A stretch of DNA of 41,737 nucleotides from Lachnospiraceae bacterium. GTDB lineage: Bacteria; Bacillota; Clostridia; Lachnospirales; Lachnospiraceae. The stretch spans positions 1 to 41,737 of the forward strand of contig JALFTO010000012.1 in the NCBI GenBank assembly GCA_022779165.1. The letters run 5' to 3'. The notes under the pieces are model-generated. The model was not told the DNA's origin and searched no databases. It saw only the letters and a list, made by a program, of their open reading frames with translations. This document shows, in pieces, positions 1 through 10,162 of this stretch. The position numbers were made by a program, and so were the translations under genes. Numbering within the stretch: position 1 is the stretch's first letter; each line of letters begins with the position of its first letter.

Positions 1-1
1 A

Positions 2-121
2 GTTGACTGGAGAGCGGTAAGAATTATTGTATGTGTAGATGTATCATTTTTTATGCATATATTTATTATGATGCTTTTCGTTGTAAAAAATATTTATTTT
101 TCGTTTTGGAAATCTAAATAA
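2..121 (+). CDS. C-terminal end of a CDS entering from upstream, probable membrane protein (partial)
   Basis: Open frame from base 2, ...VDWRAVRIIVCVDVSFFMHIFIMMLFVVKNIYFSFWKSK*, hydrophobic, stop TAA 119-121, followed by a terminator at 146. Confidence 0.4.
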   Translation, partial: VDWRAVRIIVCVDVSFFMHIFIMMLFVVKNIYFSFWKSK

Positions 122-145
122 TTAGGATGATATATCATAAACGAT

Positions 146-174
146 AGAGCTGCTTTATGGCAGCTCTTTTTTTA
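146..174 (+). terminator. Rho-independent terminator
   Basis: agagctgc-tttat-ggcagctct hairpin followed by a T run. Confidence 0.8.
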
Positions 175-439
175 TGTAGATTTTTCTTGGGAAAAGTATT
201 ATAATCTATTCAGACACATCTAACATATCTATCACACATATCGAAAGGACAAATCTATGGAATCTTGTATCGTATTCTTTGAATCTCAGTTAGCTTATCT
301 CATGTACCGTACAATTATCGACAAATATCATGTGAAAATCCATCCGTGTTATGGAATGCTGATCACGGAGAAGATGATGGCAGATGCACTAAGCAAGGTA
401 ATCGATACAAATTGTTAAGCTATCAATATTATATTCTGA

Positions 440-915
440 TCGGTACGCCAATCATCGCGATCGAGTCCGGCTATGTGGAGGCGCTTGGGTGGAATCAGTA
501 CGGTGGATGGCGGATCGGCATCCGGAGCTTTGACAAAAAACGCTACTATTATTATGCGCATCTGCGGCAGAATTTTCCGTATAGCAAACAGCTGAAAGAA
601 GGCAGCGTGGTGACGGCGGGCGATGTGATCGGTTATATGGGGCATACGGGCTACAGCAGCAGGGAGAATGTCAACAATATCAAGACGACACATCTGCACT
701 GGGGACTGCAGCTTATTTTTGATGAGTCGCAGAAAGACAGCAATAACGAGATCTGGGTGGACTGCTATCAGCTGACACGTTTCCTCTATAAAAACCGGTG
801 CGAGACGCAGAAAGAGGAGAGCACGAAAGAATGGCACCGCATTTATCAGATGGAGGATCCGGCGGTGGAGGAGTACAAGAGAGGAATCCTTTCACAGCAT
901 GGCCTGATGCGATAA
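440..915 (+). pseudogene. 5'-truncated M23 (LytM-like) peptidase domain remnant
   Basis: GTPIIAIESGYVEALGWNQYGGWRIGIRS...YYYYAHL...GDVIGYMGHTGYSS...THLHWGLQL matches the C-terminal half of M23 domains. No upstream HxxxD zinc-ligand motif and no N-terminal region in any frame. Confidence 0.6.
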
Positions 916-958
916 ACATTTTTTTACAAAAACTTCACAGTTGAAATCCTGAAAATCG

Positions 959-987
959 TTGCAAAAAGAAAAGGGCTATGATACAAT
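959..987 (+). promoter_or_regulatory. sigma-A type promoter for the thl operon
   Basis: TTGCAA (959-964), 17-nt spacer, TACAAT (982-987). Confidence 0.65.
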
Positions 988-1072
988 GAAAACAATGACA
1001 ATGATAAAAAAATAACAATCATTGAAAAGCCCCGAAAATCAGGGATATCAAAAAAATATGGAGGAAAAAAGA

Positions 1073-2254
1073 ATGGCAAAGAAAGTAGTTTTAGCAGGCG
1101 CATGCCGTACCGCTATCGGAACCATGGGCGGCGGCTTAAGCACAACTCCCGCACCGGTACTCGGTTCGATCGTGATCAAGGAGGCTCTGAACAGAGCAGG
1201 TGTAGATCCTAAGGAAGTGGATCATGTATACATGGGCTGTGTTATCCAGGCAGGTCTTGGACAGAATGTGGCACGTCAGGCTTCCATCAAGGCAGGACTT
1301 CCCATCGAGACACCCGCTGTTACGGTGAACGTTGTGTGCGGTTCCGGTCTGAACTGTGTCAACATGGCAGCACAGATGATCCTTGCAGGCGATGCTGATA
1401 TCGTTGTTGCAGGTGGTATGGAGAATATGTCCATGGCTCCTTATGCTATTCCTCAGGGACGTTACGGATATAGAATGAACAATGGTGTTCTGGTAGATAC
1501 CATGGTAAATGATGCACTCTGGGATGCATTCAATAACTATCATATGATTAAGACAGCAGACAATATCTGCGAAGAGTGGGGACTGACAAGAGAAGAACTT
1601 GACGAGTTCGCATTAAAGAGCCAGTTGAAGGCTGAGGCTGCTCAGAAGGCAGGCGCTTTTGACAAAGAGATCGTACCTGTTGAGGTAAAGAAGAAGAAAG
1701 AGATCGTTGAATTTAAGGTAGATGAGGGACCTCGTCACGGCTCTACCATCGAGGGACTTCAGAAGCTTCGCCCGATCAATCCGAACGGCTTCGTTACTGC
1801 AGGAAATGCTTCCGGTATCAACGACGGTGCGGCAGCGATTGTTGTGATGAGCGAGGAGAAGGCGAAAGAACTCGGCGTGAAGCCTATGGCTACATGGGTA
1901 GCAGGCGCACTCGCAGGCGTGAGACCTGAGGTTATGGGTATCGGACCTGTTGCTTCCACAAAGAAGGTTATGGCTAAGGCAGGCTACAAGATCGAGGACT
2001 TCGACATTATCGAGGCAAACGAGGCATTTGCAGCACAGTCTGTTGCAGTCGGCAAGGATCTGGGCATTGACGTGGACAAACAGCTCAACCCGAACGGAGG
2101 CGCAATCGCACTCGGACATCCTGTAGGAGCTTCCGGATGCCGTATTCTGGTAACTCTGCTTCATGAGATGCAGGCAAAGGGTGCTAAGAAAGGTCTTGCA
2201 ACACTTTGTATCGGCGGCGGCATGGGCTGCTCCACAATCGTAGAGATGGACTAA
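1073..2254 (+). CDS. thl: acetyl-CoA C-acetyltransferase (thiolase)
   Basis: [23 protein letters not shown]..., [18 protein letters not shown] active site, C-terminal [17 protein letters not shown] and CIGGGMG. Start trimmed from 1022 to ATG 1073, preceded by ggagg. Confidence 0.95.
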   Translation: MAKKVVLAGACRTAIGTMGGGLSTTPAPVLGSIVIKEALNRAGVDPKEVDHVYMGCVIQAGLGQNVARQASIKAGLPIETPAVTVNVVCGSGLNCVNMAAQMILAGDADIVVAGGMENMSMAPYAIPQGRYGYRMNNGVLVDTMVNDALWDAFNNYHMIKTADNICEEWGLTREELDEFALKSQLKAEAAQKAGAFDKEIVPVEVKKKKEIVEFKVDEGPRHGSTIEGLQKLRPINPNGFVTAGNASGINDGAAAIVVMSEEKAKELGVKPMATWVAGALAGVRPEVMGIGPVASTKKVMAKAGYKIEDFDIIEANEAFAAQSVAVGKDLGIDVDKQLNPNGGAIALGHPVGASGCRILVTLLHEMQAKGAKKGLATLCIGGGMGCSTIVEMD

Positions 2255-2287
2255 GTCCGGACGATTCATTTCAAAGGAGATATCATC

Positions 2288-3073
2288 ATGGAATTTATTT
2301 TATATGAGACAAAAGGTGCGGTCGGCATCATCACGATCAACCGCGAGAAAGCGCTGAATGCGCTGAACTCTACAGTTCTGGATGAACTGAATGCCACACT
2401 GGACGCAGTAAATTTGGACGAGATCAGATGTCTGATCCTCACAGGCGCAGGACAGAAATCTTTCGTAGCCGGCGCAGACATCGGAGAGATGAGCACACTG
2501 ACAAAGGCTGAGGGAGAGGCATTCGGCAAGAAGGGTAATGATGTGTTCCGCAAGCTGGAGACATTCCCGATCCCCGTTATCGCAGCAGTGAACGGCTTCG
2601 CTCTGGGCGGCGGCTGCGAGATCTCCATGAGCTGTGACATCAGGATCTGCTCCGACAATGCAGTGTTCGGACAGCCTGAGGTAGGCCTCGGCATCACACC
2701 CGGCTTTGGCGGTACACAGAGACTGGCACGTCTGGTCGGCGCAGGCATGGCAAAGCAGATGATCTACACAGCGCGCAACATCAAGGCTGACGAGGCGCTC
2801 AGAATCGGTCTTGTCAATGCGGTATATCCTCAGGAAGAGCTTCTTCCCGCAGCGGAGAAGATGGCTGCAGGCATCGCAAAGAATGCTCCCATCGCTGTCC
2901 GCAACTGCAAGAAAGCAATCAACGAAGGGCTTGATGTAGATATGGATCAGGCGATCGTGATCGAGGAGAAGCTGTTTGGTGACTGCTTCGAGACAGAGGA
3001 TCAGAAATACGGCATGGCATTTTTCCTTGACAAGAACAAGGAGAAGGTAAAAGAGCCGTTCAAGAACTGCTAA
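2288..3073 (+). CDS. crt: 3-hydroxybutyryl-CoA dehydratase (crotonase)
   Basis: Enoyl-CoA hydratase family: AGADIGEM, NGFALGGGCEISMSCDIRI, PEVGLGITPGFGGTQRL. Confidence 0.93.
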   Translation: MEFILYETKGAVGIITINREKALNALNSTVLDELNATLDAVNLDEIRCLILTGAGQKSFVAGADIGEMSTLTKAEGEAFGKKGNDVFRKLETFPIPVIAAVNGFALGGGCEISMSCDIRICSDNAVFGQPEVGLGITPGFGGTQRLARLVGAGMAKQMIYTARNIKADEALRIGLVNAVYPQEELLPAAEKMAAGIAKNAPIAVRNCKKAINEGLDVDMDQAIVIEEKLFGDCFETEDQKYGMAFFLDKNKEKVKEPFKNC

Positions 3074-3161
3074 TATTATGTAAACTATATGCTGTCGGGC
3101 TCCGATTCCGGGGCCCGGCTGTAAGCATGTTTATCAACAATTTTTTTAAGGAGGACTTATC

Positions 3162-4001
3162 ATGAAGGTAGGTATTATCGGTGCAGGTACTATGGGTTCC
3201 GGAATCGCGCAGGCATTTGCAATGACAGACGGTTATGAGGTATGCCTCTGCGACATCAAGACAGAGTTCGCGGAAAGCGGCAAAGCTAAGATTCAGAAGA
3301 ATCTCAATTTCCTGGTAGGCAAGGGAAAGATGGAGCAGGCAAAGGCTGACGCTATCATCGCAAAGGTACAGACAGGTCTGAAAGAGATCTGTACAGACTG
3401 TGATCTGGTGATCGAGGTTTGCCCTGAGAAAATGGAGATCAAGAAGCAGACATTTGCAGAGCTGCAGAACATCGTAAAGAAGGATTGCATCTTCGCTTCC
3501 AACACATCTTCTCTTTCCATCACAGAGATGGGCGCAGGACTGGATCGTCCGCTGATCGGTATGCACTTCTTCAATCCTGCTGACAGAATGAAGCTGGTAG
3601 AGGTAATTGCCGGTGCAAACACACCTGCAGAGCTTGTGACAAAGATCAAAGACATCTCCAAAGAGATCGGCAAGACACCTGTAGAGGTAAATGAGGCAGC
3701 AGGCTTCGTGGTAAACAGAATCCTGGTTCCCATGATCAATGAAGCGATCAACGTATACGCAGCAGGCGTTGCATCCGTTGAGGATATCGACGTAGCAATG
3801 CAGCTCGGTGCAAATCATCCTATGGGACCGCTGGCTCTCGGCGATTACATCGGACTGGATATCGTGCTTGCGATCATGGAAGTTCTCTATGCAGAGACAG
3901 GCGATTCCAAGTACGCTCCTTCACCTCTTCTTCGCAAGATGGTTCGCGCAGGCAAGCTTGGTAAGAAGACAGGTATTGGTTTCTACGATTACTCAAAATA
4001 A
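3162..4001 (+). CDS. hbd: 3-hydroxybutyryl-CoA dehydrogenase
   Basis: MKVGIIGAGTMGSGIAQAFA Rossmann motif; HFFNPADRMKLVEVI; GFVVNRILVPMINEA. Confidence 0.95.
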   Translation: MKVGIIGAGTMGSGIAQAFAMTDGYEVCLCDIKTEFAESGKAKIQKNLNFLVGKGKMEQAKADAIIAKVQTGLKEICTDCDLVIEVCPEKMEIKKQTFAELQNIVKKDCIFASNTSSLSITEMGAGLDRPLIGMHFFNPADRMKLVEVIAGANTPAELVTKIKDISKEIGKTPVEVNEAAGFVVNRILVPMINEAINVYAAGVASVEDIDVAMQLGANHPMGPLALGDYIGLDIVLAIMEVLYAETGDSKYAPSPLLRKMVRAGKLGKKTGIGFYDYSK

Positions 4002-4031
4002 GTAAAAATAAATTTATGGAGGAATAAGATC

Positions 4032-5198
4032 ATGGATTTTACTTTATCTAAAAAACATGAGATGGCGAGACAGCTGTTCAAAGATTTCGCTGAAAATGAA
4101 GTAAAGCCTCTGGCGCAGGAAGTTGATGAGACAGAAAGTTTCCCCAGAGCAACAGTTGAGAAAATGGCAAAATACGGCTTCTTAGGAATTCCGGTTCCGA
4201 AGGAGTACGGCGGACAGGGATGTGACATCCTGACATATGCTATGTGTGTTGAGGAGCTTTCCAAGGTTTGCGGCACCACAGGCGTTATCGTTTCCGCACA
4301 TACCTCTCTCTGCATCGACCCGATCCTTACGTATGGTACGGAAGAGCAGAAACAGAAATATATCCCGGATCTTGCTTCCGGCAAGAAGCTCGGTGCTTTC
4401 GGTCTGACAGAGCCCGGTGCAGGTACAGACGCTCAGGGACAGCAGACAAAGGCTGTTCTGGATGGAGATGAGTGGGTTCTGAACGGATCCAAGTGCTTCA
4501 TCACAAACGGTAAAGAGGCTGATGTCTACATCGTGATCGCTGTTACAGGCAAGGTCGAGAAGCGCGGCCGTATGCAGAAAGAGATTTCCGCATTTATCGT
4601 AGAGAAGGGAACACCCGGATTTACATTCGGTACCAAAGAGAAGAAGATGGGTATCCGCGGATCATCCACATACGAGCTGATCTTCACAGACTGCCGTATC
4701 CCGAAGGAGAATCTCCTTGGTGCAAAGGGCAAAGGCTTTGCGATTGCAATGCATACTCTGGACGGCGGACGTATCGGTATCGCTGCTCAGGCACTCGGTC
4801 TTGCAGAGGGCGCTCTTGAGACAACCATCAACTATGTAAAAGAGAGAAAACAGTTCGGTCGTTCCATTGCTCAGTTCCAGAATACACAGTTCCAGCTTGC
4901 TGACATGGCTACCAAGGTTGAGGCTGCCAAGATGTTAGTGTACAAGGCTGCACGCAAGAAGGACGAGTTCAAGACCAATCCTAAGATCTCCTATTCCGTA
5001 GAGGCAGCTCAGGCGAAGCTTTACGCAGCTGAGGTTGCTATGGAAGTTACCACAAAGGCTGTACAGCTTCAGGGTGGTTACGGATATATCAGAGAGTACG
5101 ATGTTGAGCGTATGATGCGTGATGCTAAGATCACAGAGATCTACGAAGGAACATCTGAGGTTCAGAGAATGGTTATCTCCGGTGCACTGCTGAAATAG
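4032..5198 (+). CDS. bcd: butyryl-CoA dehydrogenase
   Basis: Acyl-CoA dehydrogenase: GLTEPGAGTDAQGQQT, ITNGKEADVYIV, QLQGGYGYIREYDVERMMRDAKITEIYEGTSEVQRMVI. Confidence 0.95.
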   Translation: MDFTLSKKHEMARQLFKDFAENEVKPLAQEVDETESFPRATVEKMAKYGFLGIPVPKEYGGQGCDILTYAMCVEELSKVCGTTGVIVSAHTSLCIDPILTYGTEEQKQKYIPDLASGKKLGAFGLTEPGAGTDAQGQQTKAVLDGDEWVLNGSKCFITNGKEADVYIVIAVTGKVEKRGRMQKEISAFIVEKGTPGFTFGTKEKKMGIRGSSTYELIFTDCRIPKENLLGAKGKGFAIAMHTLDGGRIGIAAQALGLAEGALETTINYVKERKQFGRSIAQFQNTQFQLADMATKVEAAKMLVYKAARKKDEFKTNPKISYSVEAAQAKLYAAEVAMEVTTKAVQLQGGYGYIREYDVERMMRDAKITEIYEGTSEVQRMVISGALLK

Positions 5199-5237
5199 GC
5201 CGGATAAATTCAAAATATGATAAGGAGAGAAAATACA

Positions 5238-6023
5238 ATGAAAATTGTTGTTTGTATTAAACAGGTGCCTGATACAAAGGGCGGCGTTAAAATTAATCCA
5301 GACGGAACTCTTGACAGAGGCTCAATGCTTGCCATCATGAACCCTGATGACAAGGCAGGTCTGGAAGCAGCACTGAGATTAAAGGATCAGTACGGCGCAG
5401 AGGTTACCGTACTTACCATGGGCCTTCCCAAGGCAGCAGATGTGCTCCGTGAGGCGATCGCTATGGGCGCAGACAAGGGAATCCTTGTAACAGACAGAGT
5501 ACTCGGCGGTGCTGATACATGGGCAACATCCACAACGATCGCGGGCGCACTGAGAAATCTGGAGTATGATCTTGTGATCACAGGACGTCAGGCGATCGAC
5601 GGTGATACCGCTCAGGTTGGTCCTCAGATTGCTGAGCATCTCGGACTTCCTGTTATTTCCTATGCACAGGATATCAAGATTGACGGAGACAAGGTGATCG
5701 TTCAGAGACAGTATGATGACAGATATCATGTACTGGAAGCTAAGATGCCCTGCCTGATCACAGCTCTTTCCGAGCTGAATGATCCTCGTTACATGACACC
5801 CGGCGGAATCTTTGACGCATGTGAAGCAGAGATTACCACATGGGGCAGAGCAGATCTGAAAGATGTAGAGGACTGCAACCTCGGTCTTGCCGGATCTCCT
5901 ACAAAGATTGCAAAAGCATCTGATAAAGTCCGCAAGGGTGCAGGCGAGAAGATCGTTGCCGATTCACCTGAGGATGGCGTAAATTACATTATCGGTAAAT
6001 TCAAAGAGAAACATGTAATCTAG
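5238..6023 (+). CDS. etfB: electron transfer flavoprotein beta subunit
   Basis: MKIVVCIKQVPDTKGGVKINPDGTLDR... and ITGRQAIDGDTAQVGPQIAE. Start trimmed to ATG 5238, after aaggaga. Confidence 0.95.
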   Translation: MKIVVCIKQVPDTKGGVKINPDGTLDRGSMLAIMNPDDKAGLEAALRLKDQYGAEVTVLTMGLPKAADVLREAIAMGADKGILVTDRVLGGADTWATSTTIAGALRNLEYDLVITGRQAIDGDTAQVGPQIAEHLGLPVISYAQDIKIDGDKVIVQRQYDDRYHVLEAKMPCLITALSELNDPRYMTPGGIFDACEAEITTWGRADLKDVEDCNLGLAGSPTKIAKASDKVRKGAGEKIVADSPEDGVNYIIGKFKEKHVI

Positions 6024-6040
6024 TAAAGGTGGTGACAAGA

Positions 6041-7090
6041 ATGAATTTAGAAGAATATAAAGGCGTATACGTGTTTGCCCAGCAGGTAGACAACGAAATC
6101 AGCGGTATCGCATTTGAGTTACTTGGAAAAGGAAAAGAACTGGCAAAGGATCTGGATACAGACGTAACTGCTGTCCTGATCGGTTCCGGCGTAAAAGGTC
6201 TTGCCGACCAGCTTGCTGAGTACGGTGCAGACAAGGTAATCGTGGTAGACGATCCTGAGCTGAAGGATTACAGGACAGAGCCCTATGCACATGCACTGGC
6301 ATCTGTCATTAACAAATACAAACCTGACATCATGCTGGTAGGTGCTACGGCAATCGGCCGTGACCTTGGTCCTACCGTATCCGCAAGAGTGGCAACAGGT
6401 CTGACAGCAGACTGTACCGTACTTGAGATCGGTGATTTCCCGCTCGTTCCGGTTCCCGGCAAAGAGGCTGAGCAGAAGCACAAACAGCTCCTTATGACAC
6501 GTCCTGCATTCGGTGGCAACACGATCGCTACGATCGCATGCCCGAACAACCGTCCTCAGATGGCTACCGTTCGTCCCGGCGTTATGCAGAAGATCGAGCC
6601 GATCAAGGGCGCAAAGGCTGTTGTGGAAGAGTTCAATCCCGGCTTCACACCGAACAACAAATATGTTGAGATCAAAGAGGTTGTCAAGGCAGTATCTGAT
6701 GTCGTAGACATTATGGACGCTAAGGTTCTGGTATCCGGCGGACGTGGCGTTGGCAGCGCAGAGAACTTCAAGATCCTTGAGGATCTGGCAGAGGTACTCG
6801 GCGGTACCGTATCCTGCTCACGTGCCGTTGTAGATTCCGGCTGGAAGCCGAAGGATCTGCAGGTAGGCCAGACAGGTAAGACTGTTCGTCCTAACATCTA
6901 CTTTGCAATCGGTATCTCCGGAGCCATCCAGCACGTAGCAGGTATGGAAGAGTCCGACATCATCGTTGCGATCAACAAGGATGAGGACGCTCCGATCTTT
7001 GATGTGGCTGACTACGGTGTAGTTGGAGATCTGAACAAGATCGTTCCCGCACTGACCGCGGCTCTGAAGGCTGAGATCGCTGCAAAATAA
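6041..7090 (+). CDS. etfA: electron transfer flavoprotein alpha subunit
   Basis: C-terminal [16 protein letters not shown]...[30 protein letters not shown]-binding motif; probable start ATG 6041. Confidence 0.95.
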   Translation: MNLEEYKGVYVFAQQVDNEISGIAFELLGKGKELAKDLDTDVTAVLIGSGVKGLADQLAEYGADKVIVVDDPELKDYRTEPYAHALASVINKYKPDIMLVGATAIGRDLGPTVSARVATGLTADCTVLEIGDFPLVPVPGKEAEQKHKQLLMTRPAFGGNTIATIACPNNRPQMATVRPGVMQKIEPIKGAKAVVEEFNPGFTPNNKYVEIKEVVKAVSDVVDIMDAKVLVSGGRGVGSAENFKILEDLAEVLGGTVSCSRAVVDSGWKPKDLQVGQTGKTVRPNIYFAIGISGAIQHVAGMEESDIIVAINKDEDAPIFDVADYGVVGDLNKIVPALTAALKAEIAAK

Positions 7091-7129
7091 ATTGTGATTG
7101 ATAAATTGCAGACAGAAGTTTAAATAAAA

Positions 7130-7166
7130 AAGAAAGCTGTTGCGTTGTGCAGCAGCTTTCTTTTTT
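7130..7166 (+). terminator. terminator of the butyryl-CoA operon
   Basis: agaaagctgttgcgttgtgcagcagctttct hairpin followed by T6. Confidence 0.85.
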
Positions 7167-7277
7167 GAGGCTTCCAACATTATGCCGGAAGCCTCATACT
7201 AATTTGCATTTAACTGTTTTCAGAGAATTGTTACAAGAGTAAATCATTTTTGCTATGTTGTTTCGGTGTAAAAACTC

Positions 7278-7306
7278 TTGCGGAAATGCGTATTTTGAGA
7301 TATGAT
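7278..7306 (+). promoter_or_regulatory. sigma-A type promoter for the BMP transporter operon
   Basis: TTGCGG, 17-nt spacer, TATGAT. Confidence 0.5.
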
Positions 7307-7355
7307 GAAATCTATAGCACGTATTGCTACATATTTTTTATTTAGGAGGGTAATT

Positions 7356-8522
7356 ATGAAAAGCAAACTGATCAGCGCAGTATTATGCGTAAGTATGGTT
7401 GCAACCATGCTGGTTGGATGCGGAGCAAAAGAAGAGCCCGCAGCACCGGCAGCTGAGGAGACAGCTACAGAAGCTGCAGACACAGCAGAGACAGAGGCAC
7501 CGCAGGCTACCGCTTCCGAAGCAAATGCAGAGGGCGGCTATGAGTTGGCACTGGTGACAGACCTTGGTACGATCGACGACAAGTCCTTCAACCAGGGTGC
7601 ATGGGAAGGCATGAAGAAATACGCAGAGGAGAACGGTATCTCCTACAAGTATTATCAGCCGCAGGAAGGCACAACAGACGCTTATGTTGAGACCATCGGT
7701 CTTGCAGTAGAGGGTGGCGCCAAACTTGTTGTTTGTCCCGGATTCCTGTTCGAGGAGCCTGTATTTATCGTTCAGGATCAGTATCCTGATGTTCACTTTA
7801 TCCTGCTGGATGGTGAGCCTCACAACGGCGACTACAGTGAGTTTAAGACAAACGACACCGTTATGCCGATCCTGTTCCAGGAGGATCAGGCAGGATACCT
7901 TGCAGGTTATGCAGCAGTTAAGGATGGCATGACAAAGCTTGGATTCATGGGCGGTATGGCAGTTCCCGCAGTTATCCGTTACGGTTACGGTTTCGTACAG
8001 GGTGCTGACGCAGCAGCCAAAGAGCTTGGTGTAAACGTTGAGGTTATGTACAATTACACAGGTGCATTTGCAGCGACTCCTGAGGCACAGGCTATGGCAG
8101 CAAGCTGGTATCAGAACGGAACAGAGGTTGTATTTGGCTGCGGTGGTGCAGTAGGAAACTCTGTTATGGCAGCAGCTGAGGAGGCAGGCGCTAAGGTGAT
8201 TGGTGTTGACGTTGACCAGTCCGGCGAGTCCGATACCGTTATCACATCTGCAATGAAGATGTTAAGCAATTCCGTATATGATGGTGTTAAGGCATTCTAC
8301 GACGGAAGCTTCCCGGGTGGACAGACATCTGTATTTACAGCTGAGAATGATGGTGTAGGTCTTCCGATGGAGACATCCAAATTTGAGTCCTTCACACAGG
8401 CTGATTATGATGCACTTTTCGCAGATATGAAAGCAGGAAAGATCACGATCAACAACAACACAGAGGACAGCACAACTGCAGACCTTACACTTTCCAATAC
8501 AAAAGTAAGCTTTGTAGAGTAA
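7356..8522 (+). CDS. BMP family lipoprotein, nucleoside-type ABC transporter substrate-binding protein
   Basis: Lipobox MLVGCGAKEE; LVTDLGTIDDKSFNQGAWEGM typical of BmpA/Med; start ATG 7356 after aggaggg. Confidence 0.9.
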   Translation: MKSKLISAVLCVSMVATMLVGCGAKEEPAAPAAEETATEAADTAETEAPQATASEANAEGGYELALVTDLGTIDDKSFNQGAWEGMKKYAEENGISYKYYQPQEGTTDAYVETIGLAVEGGAKLVVCPGFLFEEPVFIVQDQYPDVHFILLDGEPHNGDYSEFKTNDTVMPILFQEDQAGYLAGYAAVKDGMTKLGFMGGMAVPAVIRYGYGFVQGADAAAKELGVNVEVMYNYTGAFAATPEAQAMAASWYQNGTEVVFGCGGAVGNSVMAAAEEAGAKVIGVDVDQSGESDTVITSAMKMLSNSVYDGVKAFYDGSFPGGQTSVFTAENDGVGLPMETSKFESFTQADYDALFADMKAGKITINNNTEDSTTADLTLSNTKVSFVE

Positions 8523-8537
8523 AACGAAAGTTTAGTA

Positions 8538-8604
8538 GGGGTGCCGAAAGGCACCCCATTCTAATTCATGACAATAGAAAGTTCGCAGGGCGTGCTTTCT
8601 ATTG
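8538..8604 (+). other. two consecutive stem-loops between the BMP gene and the ATPase gene
   Basis: ggggtgcc-gaaa-ggcacccc (8538-8557) and caatagaaag...ctttctattg, a 10-bp perfect stem (8572-8604). Confidence 0.75.
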
Positions 8605-8623
8605 TATATTACGGGGGTTTAGA

Positions 8624-10162
8624 ATGGATTACGTAATTGAAATGTTAAACATCACAAAGGAATTTCCCGGTATCATTGCGAATGATGACATTACACTGCG
8701 TTTAAAGCAGGGCGAGATCCATGCACTGCTGGGAGAGAACGGTGCAGGAAAATCCACTCTGATGAGTGTGCTTTTTGGCCTGTATCAGCCGGAAAAGGGC
8801 GTAATCAAGGTAAAGGGAAAAGAAGTGAAGATCAGGGGGCCGTTGGATGCCAACGCGCTTGGGATCGGTATGGTTCACCAGCATTTTAAACTGGTGCATA
8901 ATTTTACGGTATTGCAGAATATCGTTCTTGGCATGGAGACCACAAAGGGTGGGATCATCCAGATGGCGGATGCCAGGAAAAAAGTAGTGGAACTGAGTGA
9001 GAAGTACAATCTTCTGGTAGATCCCGATGCGATCATTTCTGACATCACTGTCGGAATGCAACAGAGGGTGGAAATCTTGAAAATGTTATATCGTGACAAC
9101 GATATTTTAATATTTGATGAGCCGACAGCGGTGCTGACACCGCAGGAGATCGATGAACTGATGCGGATCATGAAGGATCTCACCGCAGAGGGAAAATCAA
9201 TCCTGTTCATCACACATAAATTGAATGAGATCAAACAGGTGGCAGACCGGTGTACGGTACTGCGCCGCGGCAAATATATCGGTACGGTTGATGTGACGGA
9301 TACGGACAAAGAGCAGATGTCAGAGATGATGGTCGGCCGCAAGGTCAATCTCACTGTGGAAAAGAGTGAGGCAAAGCCCGGTGAGGTGGTCATGGAGGTG
9401 AAGGATCTCTGTGTGAAATCCGTCAGAGAAGGTCACACCAAAAATGTAGTGGATCATGTGAACTTTCAGGTGCGCAAGGGTGAGATCGTCTGCATTGCCG
9501 GTATCGACGGCAACGGGCAGACGGAACTGGTACATGCCATCACGGGAATCGGGAATATGAGCGAGGGACAGATTCTGATTAATGGCGAGGATGTGACGAA
9601 GAAGCCGATTCGTTATAAGAATACCCATGGCATGTCACATATTCCGGAGGACAGACATAAGCATGGCCTCGTGCTTGACTATAATCTGGCATACAATCTG
9701 GTTCTGCAACAGTATTTTGAACCGAGATTCAGCAAGGGCGGCTTCTTAAAAAAGAAGGAGATCAATGAATATGCGGATCTTTTGATCGAGAAATATGACA
9801 TCAGGAGTGGGCAGGGCAAGGAAACGATTACCCGGAGTATGTCGGGTGGAAACCAGCAGAAGGCAATCGTTGCGAGGGAGATCATGAAGAACCCTGATAT
9901 CCTGCTGGCGGTACAGCCCACCAGAGGTCTGGATGTCGGAGCTATCGAGTATATCCACAACCAGCTTGTGGCACAGCGCGATTCCGGCAGTGCGATCCTG
10001 CTTGTATCATTGGAACTCGATGAAGTGATGAACCTGAGTGACCGTATCCTCGTGATCTATGAGGGCGCCATCGTGGCGGATCTTGATCCGAAGCAAGTGA
10101 CGGTGCAGGAACTTGGACTGTATATGGCAGGATCCAAGAGAAAGGAGGCAGACCATGCTTAA
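8624..10162 (+). CDS. nucleoside-type ABC transporter, duplicated ATP-binding protein
   Basis: Two ABC modules: LLGENGAGKSTLMSVL, LIFDEPTAVLTPQE, and a second half with MSGGNQQKAIVAREI. Confidence 0.93.
   Translation: MDYVIEMLNITKEFPGIIANDDITLRLKQGEIHALLGENGAGKSTLMSVLFGLYQPEKGVIKVKGKEVKIRGPLDANALGIGMVHQHFKLVHNFTVLQNIVLGMETTKGGIIQMADARKKVVELSEKYNLLVDPDAIISDITVGMQQRVEILKMLYRDNDILIFDEPTAVLTPQEIDELMRIMKDLTAEGKSILFITHKLNEIKQVADRCTVLRRGKYIGTVDVTDTDKEQMSEMMVGRKVNLTVEKSEAKPGEVVMEVKDLCVKSVREGHTKNVVDHVNFQVRKGEIVCIAGIDGNGQTELVHAITGIGNMSEGQILINGEDVTKKPIRYKNTHGMSHIPEDRHKHGLVLDYNLAYNLVLQQYFEPRFSKGGFLKKKEINEYADLLIEKYDIRSGQGKETITRSMSGGNQQKAIVAREIMKNPDILLAVQPTRGLDVGAIEYIHNQLVAQRDSGSAILLVSLELDEVMNLSDRILVIYEGAIVADLDPKQVTVQELGLYMAGSKRKEADHA

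Noticed and set aside
1613-2269. 218-aa minus-strand ORF opposite thl
   Set aside because: Shadow ORF; Cys/Leu/His-rich composition and no RBS.
3096-3117. cgggctccg-attc-cggggcccg hairpin between crt and hbd
   Set aside because: Real stem-loop but no T run and within an operon; ordinary intercistronic hairpin.
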